A stretch of 64,000 nucleotides of DNA from Ridgeia piscesae (lineage: Eukaryota; Annelida; Polychaeta; Sabellida; Siboglinidae). The stretch's first letter is position 1, and each line of letters begins with the position of its first letter. This document shows positions 1 to 11,140 of the stretch, piece by piece. The stretch covers positions 7,501-71,500 of the forward strand of contig JAODUO010001795.1 in NCBI GenBank assembly GCA_025642075.2, given 5' to 3'. Below the pieces are notes generated by a model that saw only the letters and a program-made list of their open reading frames with translations, had not been told where the DNA came from and did no database searches. A program made the translations under genes and the position numbers.

Positions 1-85
1 GCAGATAAAATGTTTCTCGCTAGCAGCGTCATCTGACCTGCATCAGAGTACAGCCAGGTTATCAAGTTAAGTGCAACAGTAATCA

Positions 86-600
86 CGGGCGTCGATCGGT
101 GGGGGACGGGTGGACACGTCCCCCTTTTCAGTATGGGGTGACATGGGAATTGTCCCCTCCCACTTTTCAGCTCAGAAAAATTGCGAGGCATATAGCGTGA
201 CTCACCAGTCCTCTCTCTTAAAAGCCGCTACACAGGGCTAGCTAGACAATAAACTCCCGATATGAAGTTCCGACCACCCATTATAAACTCGACTAGATAA
301 ATTGCTTGGCTGGCCACACCGCGCAACTTGATCTTACTTTAGTAAATGACCATCATGCCGGGCTGCGCCGCTACCGGGCTCTATCACTTTGCAACCTTGT
401 GTTGATATTATTTATAGGCTCTAGCCATCAAGCACATTGTAAATGATGACATTTGTGTTGCACTTTCACCCCTCGCCTGCTTGATGCTTATCGCTTACGG
501 CAGAAGCGGCGGATTCCTGCACTTTGCGAAATTTATTCCCATTTGAGTGATGACAAATTTATTTGCCAACATGTTGAATTGGGATGTTCTACACAGAATG
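86..600. repeat. Diverged repeat unit A, with GGGCGTCGATCGG start
   Basis: This stretch and 600-1050 are diverged direct copies. Shared landmarks in the same order are GGGCGTCGATCGGTGGGGGA at the start, a GAGGCATATAGCG-like segment, AGATAAATTGCTTGGCTGGCC, GCAACTTGATCTTA, TGCAACCTTGTGTTGATAT and GCGGATTCCTGCACTT. No coding capacity survives; the short open frames are in different positions in the two copies. It is probably a non-autonomous element. The family was not identified. Confidence 0.6.
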
Positions 601-1050
601 GGCGTCGATCGGTGGGGGACGAGGGGGACGCGTCCCCCCTACTTTTCAGCCTGAGGGGGTCAGCATAGGAAATGTCCTCACACTTGTTTAGTTCATACAA
701 CAAATTTAAAGGCATATATAGCGAGACTGGTAAAATTATATAAAGATATAAACTTCCGACTACCTAATGGAAAATCACTAGATAAATTGCTTGGCTGGCC
801 GCAGCCCGCAACTTGATCTTAGTCCAGTAAATATTCATCATGCCAGGCTCTGTCATTTTGCAACCTTGTGTTGATATATTAATAGGCACTAGCCATCAGA
901 CACATTGTAGATTATACATTTTTGTTTGCCCTGTCACCCCGTGGATTGCAGCCTGGTCGCCCTATTGGATACTAATATCGCCTACGGCGGAACCAGCGGA
1001 TTCCTGCACTTGTGTAATTTGAGTGATGACAAATTTCTTTGCCAAAAGGT
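600..1050. repeat. Diverged repeat unit B, direct copy of 86-600
   Basis: This is the second copy of the repeat starting with GGGCGTCGATCGG. An inverted version of the same start motif (ending CGGATCGACGCCC) lies at about 1528-1543. The segment from unit B to there could therefore be one element with inverted ends that later gained the (AT)n tracts. The function is unknown. Confidence 0.55.
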
Positions 1051-1181
1051 GGGTTTGGGAAGTCCAACACAGGCATCCCTGTAACCTCTGCATCGTGTCA
1101 CTCTATGAATCAGGCAAGCAGTTTTGGGTCCAAAGTCTACCCCCTCCCAAATGTTCAGTGATTGGGCGCCATGCCCCTCTT

Positions 1182-1184
<3 letters not shown>

Positions 1185-1243
<59 letters not shown>
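1185..1243. repeat. (AT)n microsatellite
   Basis: This is a nearly uninterrupted AT dinucleotide tract. A second one lies 120 bp downstream at about 1363-1420, and together they bracket a short unique segment. Confidence 0.95.
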
Positions 1244-1246
<3 letters not shown>

Positions 1247-1361
1247 CCAAGATAACTATTTTAAATAGCATAACATAAAGGCCTTTGTTTATTTTAGAAT
1301 CAGCACCAGACCAACAATGAATTATGTTTTATATTTACAAAAAAGTTATATGTATTTCAGG

Positions 1362-1362
<1 letters not shown>

Positions 1363-1420
<58 letters not shown>
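1363..1420. repeat. (TA)n microsatellite
   Basis: This is a TA dinucleotide tract followed by degenerate ATATGTAT-type sequence up to about 1500. Confidence 0.95.
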
Positions 1421-1423
<3 letters not shown>

Positions 1424-1543
1424 TATAATATATGTATTATATAACATATTATAAATATATGTATATACATATTATATACATACATATATGTATATATAAA
1501 TTGGTTCCCCGTCCCCCCCACTTTTAAAACCGGATCGACGCCC

Positions 1544-1989
1544 CTGGTAGGAGGCGTGCGTTTTGCTCCCAAATCATTGTATCATCATAAATAAACTAAA
1601 TGGCATTATCGCCTGCAAAACACGCATTGCGTCTGTACTAGTAAAATATACTATACTCTATGTAGCTAATTCGCATAATTGGTTACTTAAACGTGTATAG
1701 TCACTGAGTACGCCTAAAGTTGTCACCTTTTTTTTACAATAATACTGACGAAAAATGCTAATTTGTGTAACTTACTTCGATTTCTGTGTTTCCTGAAATA
1801 ATTGCCACCAAGATGGTTTTTGCGGCATACTGCTTCCACAAATCGGCAGCTAGGGCCGCGAAAACGTATATCTTACGATTTAGGTGGGGGTGCGCTATGC
1901 CCCATGGGGTGCGGTTTGCCCCTCTCTACTCTATCTAATGTGGCATCCGCTTGTCTTGTCAGACAATGCTTTGCGCCACAGTGATTATC
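1544..1989. other. Unassigned AT-rich sequence
   Basis: I see no gene, RNA or repeat structure here. The short open frames across 1802-2070 overlap on opposite strands and show no recognisable protein. Confidence 0.5.
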
Positions 1990-2960
1990 ATGTCGGTGAT
2001 TGTCAGGTGTGACTAAAAAGTCCGATTCGGGCATCTGCGCCAGACATACACAGACAAGAGACTGCAGCATTGGCAGATCTCTGCTTTCTGTGATCCATCC
2101 TCTCAGCTTCCTGTGCCCTTCTTTTATCTTCTTCTTCCTACTGTCATGTCAGTTTTGACAACTGTTCTCCCGTTACCACGATCACTGGCGGCGGTCGATA
2201 TCCCAATTGTTAATGTTAATTCCTGCCATCTTCATATCACGCTTACAGGTGTCTTTGTAACATATATTATGGTCGGCCAACGTTGCGTGTCCCCGTAACA
2301 AGTTCACCATAGAGGACATCTTTAGGTATACGGCCATTAGCCATTCGATGGATGTGGCTAAGCCTCGCAGGCGTCCTGACTTAATACTGTGTACATGCTG
2401 GTGCATGAAGCACACCTCTATTTGTGCATGACCATGTCCTGCCAGGACAGAGGTCTATGCCAAGGATGCGTTTAAGACAACGAAGATGAAACCATTCAGT
2501 CTCTTCTCTTATGTATCTTGTCCAGTTCTCAAAGTCACAGAGAAGGGTGCCGAAGACACGTACAGTATCATAGTTTGGTGTTTCTGTCAAATGTGTGTTG
2601 CTCCACAGTCTCTTCTTCAGTTTGGACATGACAGCTGCAGCCTTTATTTTGCGCATATTGAGTTCAGCATCTAGGGACTTATAATTACTTGTGATTGTTG
2701 AGCTTATGTAAATTGATCAACGGCATTAAGAGTCACATTGTCAATGTTGATTGATGATGGTGTTATGACACCCCGACCCACAACATTCGCCTTTCAATAT
2801 TGATTGTCTGTCCAATTGTTTAGAGGCATGGGAGAATTTGTCCATCAGTGACTGAAGGTCTTCCTCTGTGTGTGTACTGTGTAGCCAGCGCAAAGAGCAT
2901 TTCTCGGATGATGACTCGACGCACCTTTGTCTTAGCGTTCAGCCGGGCGAGGTTAAACAA
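1990..2960 (-). mobile_element. Fossil 3' end of a non-LTR retrotransposon (LINE)
   Basis: Read on the - strand, the fragment carries the end of a reverse transcriptase and the C-terminal region of an APE-type LINE. Around 2960-2780 there is a decayed stretch matching the part of the RT that holds the YADD box, but no intact YADD. Around 2660-2480 comes AAAVMSKLKKRLW and then a decayed ETWTRY-like segment, followed by HLRCLKRILGI. Around 2370-2190 lie remnants of the region ending CYKDTCKRDMK. A zinc-finger remnant reading ARIGLFSHT lies at about 2010-2040. Several frameshifts and stops separate these blocks, so it is dead. It is the same family type as the copies at 8.3 kb and 55.3 kb. The clade was not assigned. 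Confidence 0.75.
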
Positions 2961-2996
2961 CTTTCCGCCAGTTCTTGTGTATAAATAATAATAGCA

Positions 2997-3262
<266 letters not shown>

Positions 3263-3803
3263 AAGCATTTATATAACGCCTTAAATCCAGATTACACTGT
3301 TCGAAGTCGCTGTTACAAGAACGTAAAACTAGCACAAGACTATTAAAAACGTAACATCAACTGACCAATTAAATTATCATTAAGACATACGGTTATATAA
3401 ATAAACTAAAAACGCACTATAGATTTAATACAATAAAGACAACACACAATAAATAGGCAAATAATAAATAAATACTACTTTTTAAACATCAGATTGACGA
3501 CGTTAACTGAGAGTCAGAGTTTAGGACTAAAAGACTCGCATATCGTGTGGAAAATCGTTCCAAGGTCGAAGAGCAGCGATGGAGAAGGCTCGATCACCGT
3601 ATACATAGCCATGCTACTGGCCGAGGTGTGCCCGGCGTAGGTCTGCACTCAGTACAGGCAATCCGATGGTGGTCGCAGCGCTCTTGGCTGATAGAACTGG
3701 AGCAAGTCTGTCATGTAGGCCGAAAATAGTTACACAAATTAAAACAATTCTGTTTAGTTCGTTGGCATAAAATGCGTGGAGCATGATCTAGTATTACAGA
3801 CTG
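3263..3803. other. Unassigned intergenic sequence
   Basis: This is AT-rich sequence with no feature I can support. The 60-codon open frame at 3547-3729 has no recognisable family. Confidence 0.5.
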
Positions 3804-3896
3804 TAGGGGAAGGGCGGGTAAAGTGGACCCCTTAAGCGCTGATCGACCTGCATTTGACATTTGTACAAAATGGGAAATTTTTGCTACACTATCTAG

Positions 3897-3991
<95 letters not shown>

Positions 3992-4840
3992 CAGACTAAA
4001 TACATGCACAGTGTAGTTACTTTATCTTAATAAATATAATACGTTAGACGAATTTTAAAAAAAGACACCAATTTTATTATTTTGTAAAACGTGTAGGCCA
4101 AAGTGGGCTCCCTCACAACGCGATGCGATGCCACTTATTAATCGTTGGCGCAAATCTCGCACATAAACCCGCCACACTCATACCCGGCACATGCATGGTG
4201 TGTCCACCGGCCACACTCCTCGCAATACATTTAGCTTTCGCATTTTCTGCTGTTGAAATAAAAAATCCGAACAACACAGACAAGGCGAAGTGTCACTATC
4301 TTCCTTGTATCTATTTTTGACATGTTATCAGCTCGTGTGCCCTCTCTTCTTTGAATTTTTGGTTGTAGGCACGTTACCAGTCATGCCGTGGCATCGACGT
4401 CTTTCTTGTAAGGGCTGCCAGTAATGATCCAGGTCGTCCCTCTGTAGCTTGTCGCATTGTAGCCCCATGGGGCCCACTTTGGCCCACTTTGGCCTCTGCC
4501 ATAGATTATCGGTCGGACGCTATTTTGAGATTAATGCGTTTATTCACTTCAAAATGAAATCGCTCATTCAACTAACTATGGCCTATTGCTCCATGGACCA
4601 CATTTACAGTTATGTACCCTGACAATTTATGAAAAGGTGGTATTTTATTTTTAGAAAAGTACCTAAAACACAAATTTGCTACTCACCGTTTTGCATTCGC
4701 GCCAAAGAAACAAATTCGACGTTAAATTATGTCCCCGGAAGGGTCTGTAAATACTACTACCGTTGTTTTGACTGCATTGCAAACCAGGAATGCTGTGACA
4801 GAGGGGGCCCACTTTGGCCGAGGGGCCCACTTTACCTTAA
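3804..4840. repeat. Possible non-autonomous DNA element with inverted ends
   Basis: The left end reads GGGCGGGTAAAGTGGACCCC near 3812. The right end near 4822-4838 reads GGGGCCCACTTTACCTT, its imperfect inverted complement. Related GGGCCCACTTTGGCC motifs recur inside at about 4101, 4469-4492 and 4805. The interior has an (AT)n tract at 3897-3986 and no transposase. No clear target-site duplication was found, so the boundaries are uncertain. Confidence 0.5.
3897..3986. repeat. (AT)n microsatellite
   Basis: This is a near-perfect AT tract of about 90 bp inside the putative inverted-end element. Confidence 0.95.
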
Positions 4841-5018
4841 ACACGAAGTAGAAATAGCTGCATTTTGTTTTAAGAAAATAGGTTGAAAAATTTCCCTTTG
4901 CGGAACCCACCGAGTGAGTCAAAATCGAATCGTGCATACTTTCGAGAACTGTTTCGTGATTAAATAACAATATCGCACTAAACAAATTTTACCCATGTTC
5001 TTTCTAGCCATGAATTTT

Positions 5019-5021
<3 letters not shown>

Positions 5022-5077
<56 letters not shown>
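5022..5077. repeat. (AT)n microsatellite
   Basis: This is an AT tract of about 55 bp. It is followed within 60 bp by more complex, CpG-containing sequence. Confidence 0.95.
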
Positions 5078-5082
<5 letters not shown>

Positions 5083-5127
5083 TATGAAAATTTTAATTTT
5101 GTTCTAGACAGTCATGTGACTGCCGAG

Positions 5128-5135
5128 TGACGTCA
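5128..5135. promoter_or_regulatory. CRE-like palindrome TGACGTCA
   Basis: A perfect cAMP-response-element core lies 29 bp upstream of a short ATG-initiated frame (5164), in locally CpG-containing sequence. An 8-bp match can occur by chance. It is reported because it sits beside the possible first exon described next. Confidence 0.3.
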
Positions 5136-5163
5136 TAGACCTTATCTAGACAACGCAACTCGT

Positions 5164-5227
5164 ATGTCGTGGCGGACTGGCTCCGACAACGCAGGAGACA
5201 GCGGGAAACACAATAACGCCGCTGTTG
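5164..5227 (+). CDS. Possible first coding exon of a small unknown gene
   Basis: An ATG opens 21 codons beginning MSWRTGSDNAGDSG. The frame meets a stop at 5230 unless it is spliced at the GTTAGA donor directly after 5227. That splice would leave one base (G), matching the phase of the candidate terminal exons at 5659, 10698 and 15653. A stronger donor consensus, GTAAGT, lies at about 5253. There is no homology and no conserved domain, so this is a hypothesis only. Confidence 0.2.
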
Positions 5228-5658
5228 GTTAGATAATAAATACATATCCTGGTAAGTTTATTCACACTAATGTCGTAGTAGAAAATAAATATAAATTAGG
5301 TGGTCGGATTAAGTTGCAATGTATTTTGATATTTCGCGTAATGTCGAACTGAATGTATTCGAGTCTAATCACAGGAACCCCGTGTTTGTGGTAACAGTAG
5401 TAGGCGTATAACATAATAAAGTCACAAGGCCATGTATTTAAAATAAAATGTACATTCAGTTGCTGCGTGTATTACGGTGAATAGAGCTTTTCGGTAGCTT
5501 ATCATAAATACCTAATCGCGGCTAAATAAACGTACGACAAACGTCATCCGTGGCGTGGGGGAATTCGTTGGGACTCCTGACATTTGGAAGTTGTTATAAT
5601 GTAATATTGTTAGTTACTTCATTACTTCAATGTGTACTAAATCATGATTACAATTCAG

Positions 5659-5771
5659 ACGTTGAGAGTTCCGACATCTCGCATTATGAAATCCACGTAG
5701 TCCCCACGAGTCAACGGGGACTGGGCGACAGACGTCCACGTGCAAGCAGCCGCGGTGAACAAGACGACTGA
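5659..5771 (+). CDS. Possible terminal exon (candidate 1)
   Basis: An acceptor (ACAATTCAG) at 5658 is followed by a phase-1 frame reading (D)VESSDISHYEIHVVP and then a basic tail, ending at TGA. It has a tyrosine in an acidic context, as in some cytoplasmic receptor tails. I do not recognise the protein. It could be a chance open frame. Confidence 0.2.
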
Positions 5772-6379
5772 GTCGCCGTTTATCAGATAAGTGGATATAC
5801 GTTCTTATTCCTAGTGATTTCTCAGATAACTACAGTTACAATTCTGACGATTAGATTTCGGTAGCTGGCTTACCCCAATGCAAGCTCGGCTTATGTAGGG
5901 CTACCTGATGCTGATCGAATGTATGAAACCTTCCAAAACACCTCAAATACTATTTGAATCTTCGTTTACTATCCAGTTTAGATGCAGAAATGATGTATAA
6001 TATGTACCGTTTATTCATTATTTGACGAGTCAAGCAAGGTTGAATAGGCCTACCCACAGGTATTTCTCAACGCGAATTATTGCAATATGGGTATGTAAAA
6101 TATTATGTATGTATTTTTATGTTAACAGTTTATTTAATTGCAGTGCCATAGAAAAAAAAGGTTTCGGTTAATCTATAACTTATCCGAAATGCACAAGAAA
6201 ATTCAACCAAAAACGTCATCCGAGGGCGAATTTAAACAGATTTACACTTGTCTGACGTTGTTTGAAGCGTCAACGTGAAACAAATAAATCTCGGAACATG
6301 TTTAGTCACGCAAATCTAGATATATTTGCGATTGTCCTACATTTCCGGAAGACGACGTTTTCCAGCAGTTTACGTCGTA
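5772..6379. other. Unassigned sequence
   Basis: This is AT-rich and without recognisable genes or repeats. It leads into the 21-bp tandem array. Confidence 0.5.
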
Positions 6380-7136
6380 AAGTTACTTACCCTCCTTGTA
6401 GAGTTACTTACCCTGCCTGTAGAGTTACTTACCCTCCCTGTTGAGTTACTTACCCTGCCTGTAGAGTTACTAACCCTGTCTGTAGAGTTATTTACCCTGC
6501 CTGTAGAGTTACTTACCCTCCCTGTTGAGTTACTTACCCTGCCTGTAGAGTTACTAACCCTGTCTGTAGAGTTATTTACCCTGCCTGTAGAGTTACTTAC
6601 CCTGCCTGTAGAGTCACTTACCCTGCCTATAGAGTTAACTTACCCTGCCTGTAGAGTTACTTACCCTGCCTGTATAGTTACTTACCCTGCCTGTAGAGTT
6701 ACTTACCCTGCCTGTATAGTTACTTACTCTGCCTGTAGAGTCACTTACCCTGCCTGTAGAGTAACTTACCCTGCCTGTAGAGTTACTAACCCTGCCTGTA
6801 TAGTTACTTACCCTGCCTGTAGAGTTACTTACCCTGCCTGTAGAGTTACTAACCCTGCCTGTAGAGTTACTTACCCTGCCTGTAGAGTTACTAACCCTGC
6901 CTGTAGAGTCACTTACCCTGCCTGTAGAGTCACTTACCCTGCCTGTAGAGTTACTTACCCTGCTTGTAGAGTTACTTACCCTGCCTGTAGAGTCGCTTAC
7001 CCTGCCTGTAGAGTCACTTACGCTGCCTGTAGAGTCACTTACCCTGCCTGTAGAGTCACTTACCCTGCCTGTACAGTTACTTACCCTGCCTGTACAGTTA
7101 CTTACCCTGCCTGTAGGGTTATTTACCCTGCCTGTG
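6380..7136. repeat. 21-bp tandem array (about 36 copies)
   Basis: The unit contains GAGTTACTTACCCTGCCTGT and repeats with few substitutions: ACTTACC/ACTAACC, GTT/GTC and CTGTAGAG/CTGTATAG/CTGTACAG. Because 21 is a multiple of three, frames stay open and translate to heptad repeats such as CRVTYPA. That is a by-product of the period; no start, splice or domain signal supports coding. Confidence 0.95.
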
Positions 7137-7448
7137 TGTCTTTAGCTATCCTGGGGTCTGTATAGGTACACATGGCTTACCTTCCAGCATTTGTAAATTT
7201 CTGTTTTGCCGCGTTGCCAGCAACTGATTAAGCATGTCAGTATGTCGTCTTTTCGTGACAAAACAATCGTTTTGGTGTTGGCTGCGATCTGTTTGTCTTT
7301 TCAAAATGTCTACTTTGTGTGTAATCACACAACGTTATCTCGAGTCACATTTACGACGATAACAACCGGGACAATGATGCTCGTTGATCTGGTTGACGCA
7401 CACACAGCGTAAAACTCGTTATTTTGAGTTTGATATGTCAAAAAAGTG
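7137..7448. other. Spacer between two tandem arrays
   Basis: This is unique sequence with no supported gene. Confidence 0.5.
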
Positions 7449-7990
7449 TAACCGGAAGTCGGAATACCGATGTATTGCTGGTGCAGCGTTACGATCGAGT
7501 AACCGGAAGTCGGAATGCCGATGTATTGCTGGTGCAGCGTTACGATCGAGTAACCGGAAGTCGGAATGCTAATGTATTGCTGGTGCAGCGTTACGATCGA
7601 GTAACCGGAAGTCGGAATGCCGATGTATTGCTGGTGCAGCGTTACGATCGAGTAACCGGAAGTCGAGATGCCGACGTATCGCTGGTGCACGTTACGATCG
7701 AGTAACCGGTAGTCGAGATGCCGACGTATCGCTTGTGCACGTTACGACCGAGTAACCGGAAGTCGAGATGCCGATGTATCGCTGATCCAGCGGTAGGGAT
7801 AACGCCGATTAATCGGAAGTCGGTATACCCATCGAATTAGGGTGAGATAGCGATACTACCGAGAAACCGGAAGTCGCTATACAGGAACGGTCGAAAATCG
7901 TGATGGAAATGTACATTGCTGAAGCAGTGGTAATGTCTTGCAACCGAGTGTAGTGGTGCCGATGTTTAATCGAAGTAGCGTTACGGTTGA
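7449..7990. repeat. 51-bp satellite, subfamily 1
   Basis: About five clear 51-bp copies, then progressively degenerate ones, carry landmarks TAACCGGAAGTCGGAATGCC, GATGTATTGCTGGTGCAGCG and TTACGATCGAG. The period is 17 codons, so open frames run through it without implying coding. It is homologous to the array at 9260-9700 (shared GAGT-AC-C, GCCGATGT-TTG, GAT-TC positions). Confidence 0.9.
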
Positions 7991-8317
7991 GTAACGTATT
8001 TGCTACCGCAAGAACGATGTAAATTAGCTATAACAGTATGTGAAATAAAACGAAGGAATTATGTGTGAATGAGAAGTTCTTGCAGCATGTTTAATATGCG
8101 TGAGTGTATTGTTTACGTTTCCAGTGGCACTTATTCACTGAATCGCTGTATTACTAATCAGTTAGTTACCATGATCTATGAGGAAATATTGAACACACAT
8201 ATATGTGCATCTTTGTTACTTTTCTCATCACTATACTTATTGTCCTTTTTGTAGCGATTTATTTAGCACATTTCAGTCGTTTTTTCTAGTTGTTTCCAGC
8301 ACTCGGCAGGGTTCGTG
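7991..8317. other. Unique sequence inside the satellite region
   Basis: This is AT-rich sequence between the decaying satellite and the LINE tail. It has no supported gene. Confidence 0.5.
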
Positions 8318-8561
8318 AACTGACTAGTCCGTGCCACAGAGTGCACAAGAACAGTGGAGGCAGGCCATACACACAGGAAAAAGCCACATTGAAGAAGAGA
8401 TACAACAAAAATACCAACACGATCACAATCTCCGCCATGGCCTTCCTGGTGCTTCTGTCCCTGTCATCTTCTGTGTCAACTGCGGGAGAGGGTTTAAATC
8501 TCAAATTGGACTATTCTCTCACCAACGAGCAAAGCACGTAACGGACGAACCCCTACATTGA
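8318..8561 (+). mobile_element. LINE 3'-end remnant with C2H2 zinc finger
   Basis: The frame covering 8331-8561 reads EQWRQAIHTGKSHIEEE and then CVNCGRGFKSQIGLFSHQRAKH. This gives Cys-x2-Cys-x12-His-x4-His, with codons at 8472, 8481, 8520 and 8535. This W-R-x-A helix followed by one finger with an IGL-SH core is typical of the extreme C-terminus of the APE-type LINE family also seen at 2 kb and 55 kb. Only the last part is present, consistent with 5'-truncated insertion. It ends at a GA-rich microsatellite. Confidence 0.6.
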
Positions 8562-8585
8562 TGTCATCATCGGACACGATGGACA

Positions 8586-8586
<1 letters not shown>

Positions 8587-8634
<48 letters not shown>

Positions 8635-8790
8635 GGAGAGAGAGAGAGAAGAGAGAGAGGGAGAGAGAGAGAGGGAGAGGGAGAGGGAGAGGGAGAGGGA
8701 GAGGGAGAGGGAGAGGGAGAGGGAGAGGGAGAGGGAGAGGGAGAGGGAGAGGGAGAGGGAGAGGGAGAGGGAGAGGGAGAGGGAGAGGAT
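8587..8790. repeat. (GA)n/(GGGAGA)n microsatellite
   Basis: GA dinucleotides change into a regular 6-bp GGGAGA tract that abuts the LINE tail. It encodes Arg-Glu or Ser-Pro runs that are not genes. Confidence 0.95.
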
Positions 8791-8825
8791 AAGCTTATGT
8801 TCCGCTGAAGCAACATTAATGTCGC

Positions 8826-9259
8826 CGAATAACCGGAAGCCATGATGATGATGTATAGCTTATGCAATGGGAAGGTGGGGTACCGGAATTCGGGATTTCG
8901 ATGAATCGGTCGCGCAGGAGTGAAGTCGCGACGCTGATGTAGCGATTACGCCGATTAACCGGAAGTCGGGATACCAATTTGGCTGATGCTGCGGTAATGC
9001 ACAGTAATAATAAATTGGGATACCGATGTATCGCTGATCCAACGGTAATGTCGATTAACGGGAATTAAAGATGGCGACATATCGCTGATGCAGCGGCGAT
9101 GCCGAGTAACAGGAAGTCGTGTTGCTGGCATAGGCCTATAGCTGACGCAACCGTTAGGCCGATTAACAGTGTATAGCCGAGGCAGCGATGATGCCGCGAC
9201 ACCGGAAGTCGGAATACCGATGTTCCACTGAGGCCGTACGCCAAACAATCAAGAGTAGT
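8826..9259. repeat. Degenerate 51-bp satellite copies
   Basis: Recurrent AACCGGAAGTC, GATGTATCGCTGATGCAGCG and GCCGATTAAC motifs mark decayed copies of the 51-bp satellite. They link subfamily 1 upstream with subfamily 2 downstream. Confidence 0.75.
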
Positions 9260-9700
9260 GGTACCGATGTGTTGCTGAGTCAGGCTAGATATCGAGTCAC
9301 CACACGTCAGTGTGCCGATGTGTTGGTGAGTCAGGCTAGATATCGAGTCACCACACGTCAGTGTGCCGATGTGTTGGTGAGTCAGGCTAGATATCGAGTC
9401 ACCACACGTCAGTGTGCCGATGTGTTGGTGAGTCAGGCTAGATATCGAGTCACCACACGTCAGTGTGCCGATGTGTTGGTGAGTCAGGCTAGATATCGAG
9501 TCACCACACGTCAGTGTGCCGATGTGTTGGTGAGTCAGGCTAGATATCGAGTCACCACACGTCAGTGTGCCGATGTGTTGGTGAGTCAGGCTAGATATCG
9601 AGTCACCACACGTCAGAGTGCCGATGTGTTGGTGAGTCAGGCTAGATATCGAGTCACCACACGTCAGAGTGCCGATGTGATGCTGAGTCAGTGGTTAAGC
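9260..9700. repeat. 51-bp satellite, subfamily 2 (about 8.5 near-identical copies)
   Basis: Copies contain GAGTCACCACACGTCAGTGT, GCCGATGTGTTGGTGAGTCA and GGCTAGATATC and are almost identical, changing only GTGTGCC to GAGTGCC in the last two. Such homogeneity beside decayed copies indicates recent local amplification. An open frame of 171 codons here follows from the 17-codon period. Confidence 0.95.
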
Positions 9701-9790
9701 TGATGTGTCACATAACGTGGTGGTAACGCTGATAAACCGGAAGTCGTGATGCCGACATTTTGTTGAAGTAGCGCTACCGTCGAGTACCTC

Positions 9791-10697
9791 GTCAATGGTA
9801 GCGTGTTGTTGCGTGTGTGCATGTGTATACGTTATATGTTGTCAGTGGTACACTAGTTCTTCACTGAGTTTCTGTGTCACTAATCACTCGGTCATCCTTA
9901 TCTGTGGGGCACACGAACACACATTGTTAAATACTTACATCATTAGTACATTAATCGTAATTACACTTACTGCCCTTATTCTGTTTAATCTTACATGTAT
10001 AATCCATTGTCAAGTGTCATAGATAAACAAATAGATAAACAAGCATCGATAATTTCTTACGTTCACCACTAGAGTAACCAATAGGTTTTCGTATCTCACG
10101 TGCTTATTTTATAGTATGATTTTTGTTTTTAAATAAAGGTTTCGCGTTCAATTTATTACACTATTTGTTCTTGTATTGCCAGGATTATTTAAATGTTCTC
10201 CTGAGTGTACATTCTTTTCTACTACTCTGTGAATTATTATATTTCACCTATATGCTTAACGATTCTTAGACTTTTCAATATAACTTCGTTGAAATTATTT
10301 TTTCATCTGTATTTGAATATCTTTGAAAACAAAAATGACTGGCCACGTTCATTTGCACAATTAGTCGGGCTATTATGTCCACTAATGTAAATTAATTTCT
10401 ATCAAAATTACATTTCTCCTTTATGGTTAGCGATTCTAAAATATTAATCTACGTTCAAATATCGGTTATGCATTTTAATATATTAGTTAGCGTAGTCGGT
10501 AGATAGGATCACTTATATAATCGGTAGGGCTAAATAATGTCAAATTCCTTACACAATTTTATAAATTATACTCTTTTCCAATTTAATTTCAAAGCGCAAA
10601 TTTCGTATGTTATTGTCATAAATAACCCGCCCCCGGGATGCAAGACGTACATTGGATATACATAGTAACGTCAACTTAATATCCTTTCTCTTTCTAG
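9791..10697. other. AT-rich unassigned sequence
   Basis: No gene or array is visible. Short open frames in this stretch are Leu/Ile/Phe-rich, as expected from base composition. Confidence 0.5.
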
Positions 10698-10762
10698 ATT
10701 CCTCCAGCAATGGCGACATGACCTACCTGGAGGTAGCGATACCCCTGCCATCGAGCAGATAA
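10698..10762 (+). CDS. Possible terminal exon (candidate 2)
   Basis: A pyrimidine-rich acceptor (CTTTCTCTTTCTAG) is followed by a phase-1 frame reading (D)SSSNGDMTYLEVAIPLPSS and then R and TAA. The tract and branch-like CTTAAT upstream make a good acceptor. It shares the phase and the Asp-Ser-rich, Tyr-x-Glu style of the candidate at 5659. There is no homology assignment. Confidence 0.25.
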
Positions 10763-11140
10763 TACGGTTTCTCCCCATTGTACACGAGCAGTAGATTTTT
10801 TTTATATGTTTTTAGCTTAATATTATCCCATACCGTTTTAATTTTTACAGCGAAATTTTCTTTTGTTTCCTTCTAATATTTCGAAGTGTCCAGCTGTTTT
10901 TTATTAACCAGACTGGCTCCGCTAGACGGCGATGCGGTAGCCACGTGCGCAGTGCTGTCACCGTTGTATCTCCCGGCCGCGATTTGAGAGCGTCGTCATG
11001 GGGAAGACGTAGACACGAGAGAACCTTTTCCAGCCACCATCGCGACTCGTGTTATCTTTGGGTTTCGATATCGCATTTATGCCTAGCGTTCTTAGATCCA
11101 TAGCCCTCTCTGCGAACGTTGTTCGCTCCAAGTCTACTGT
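10763..11140. other. Unassigned sequence, CpG-richer at 10920-11130
   Basis: CpG content rises just before the 61-bp satellite. No gene is recognised. Confidence 0.4.

Noticed and set aside
6326..7165. 279-codon open frame with heptad CRVTYPA repeats
   Set aside because: It is open only because the 21-bp unit is a multiple of three. It lacks domain, conservation or splice evidence.
6380..9700. Tandem arrays considered as CRISPR
   Set aside because: Units are contiguous, with no unique spacers, in eukaryotic DNA.
9188..9703. 171-codon open frame with 17-residue repeats
   Set aside because: It is a product of the 51-bp satellite period.
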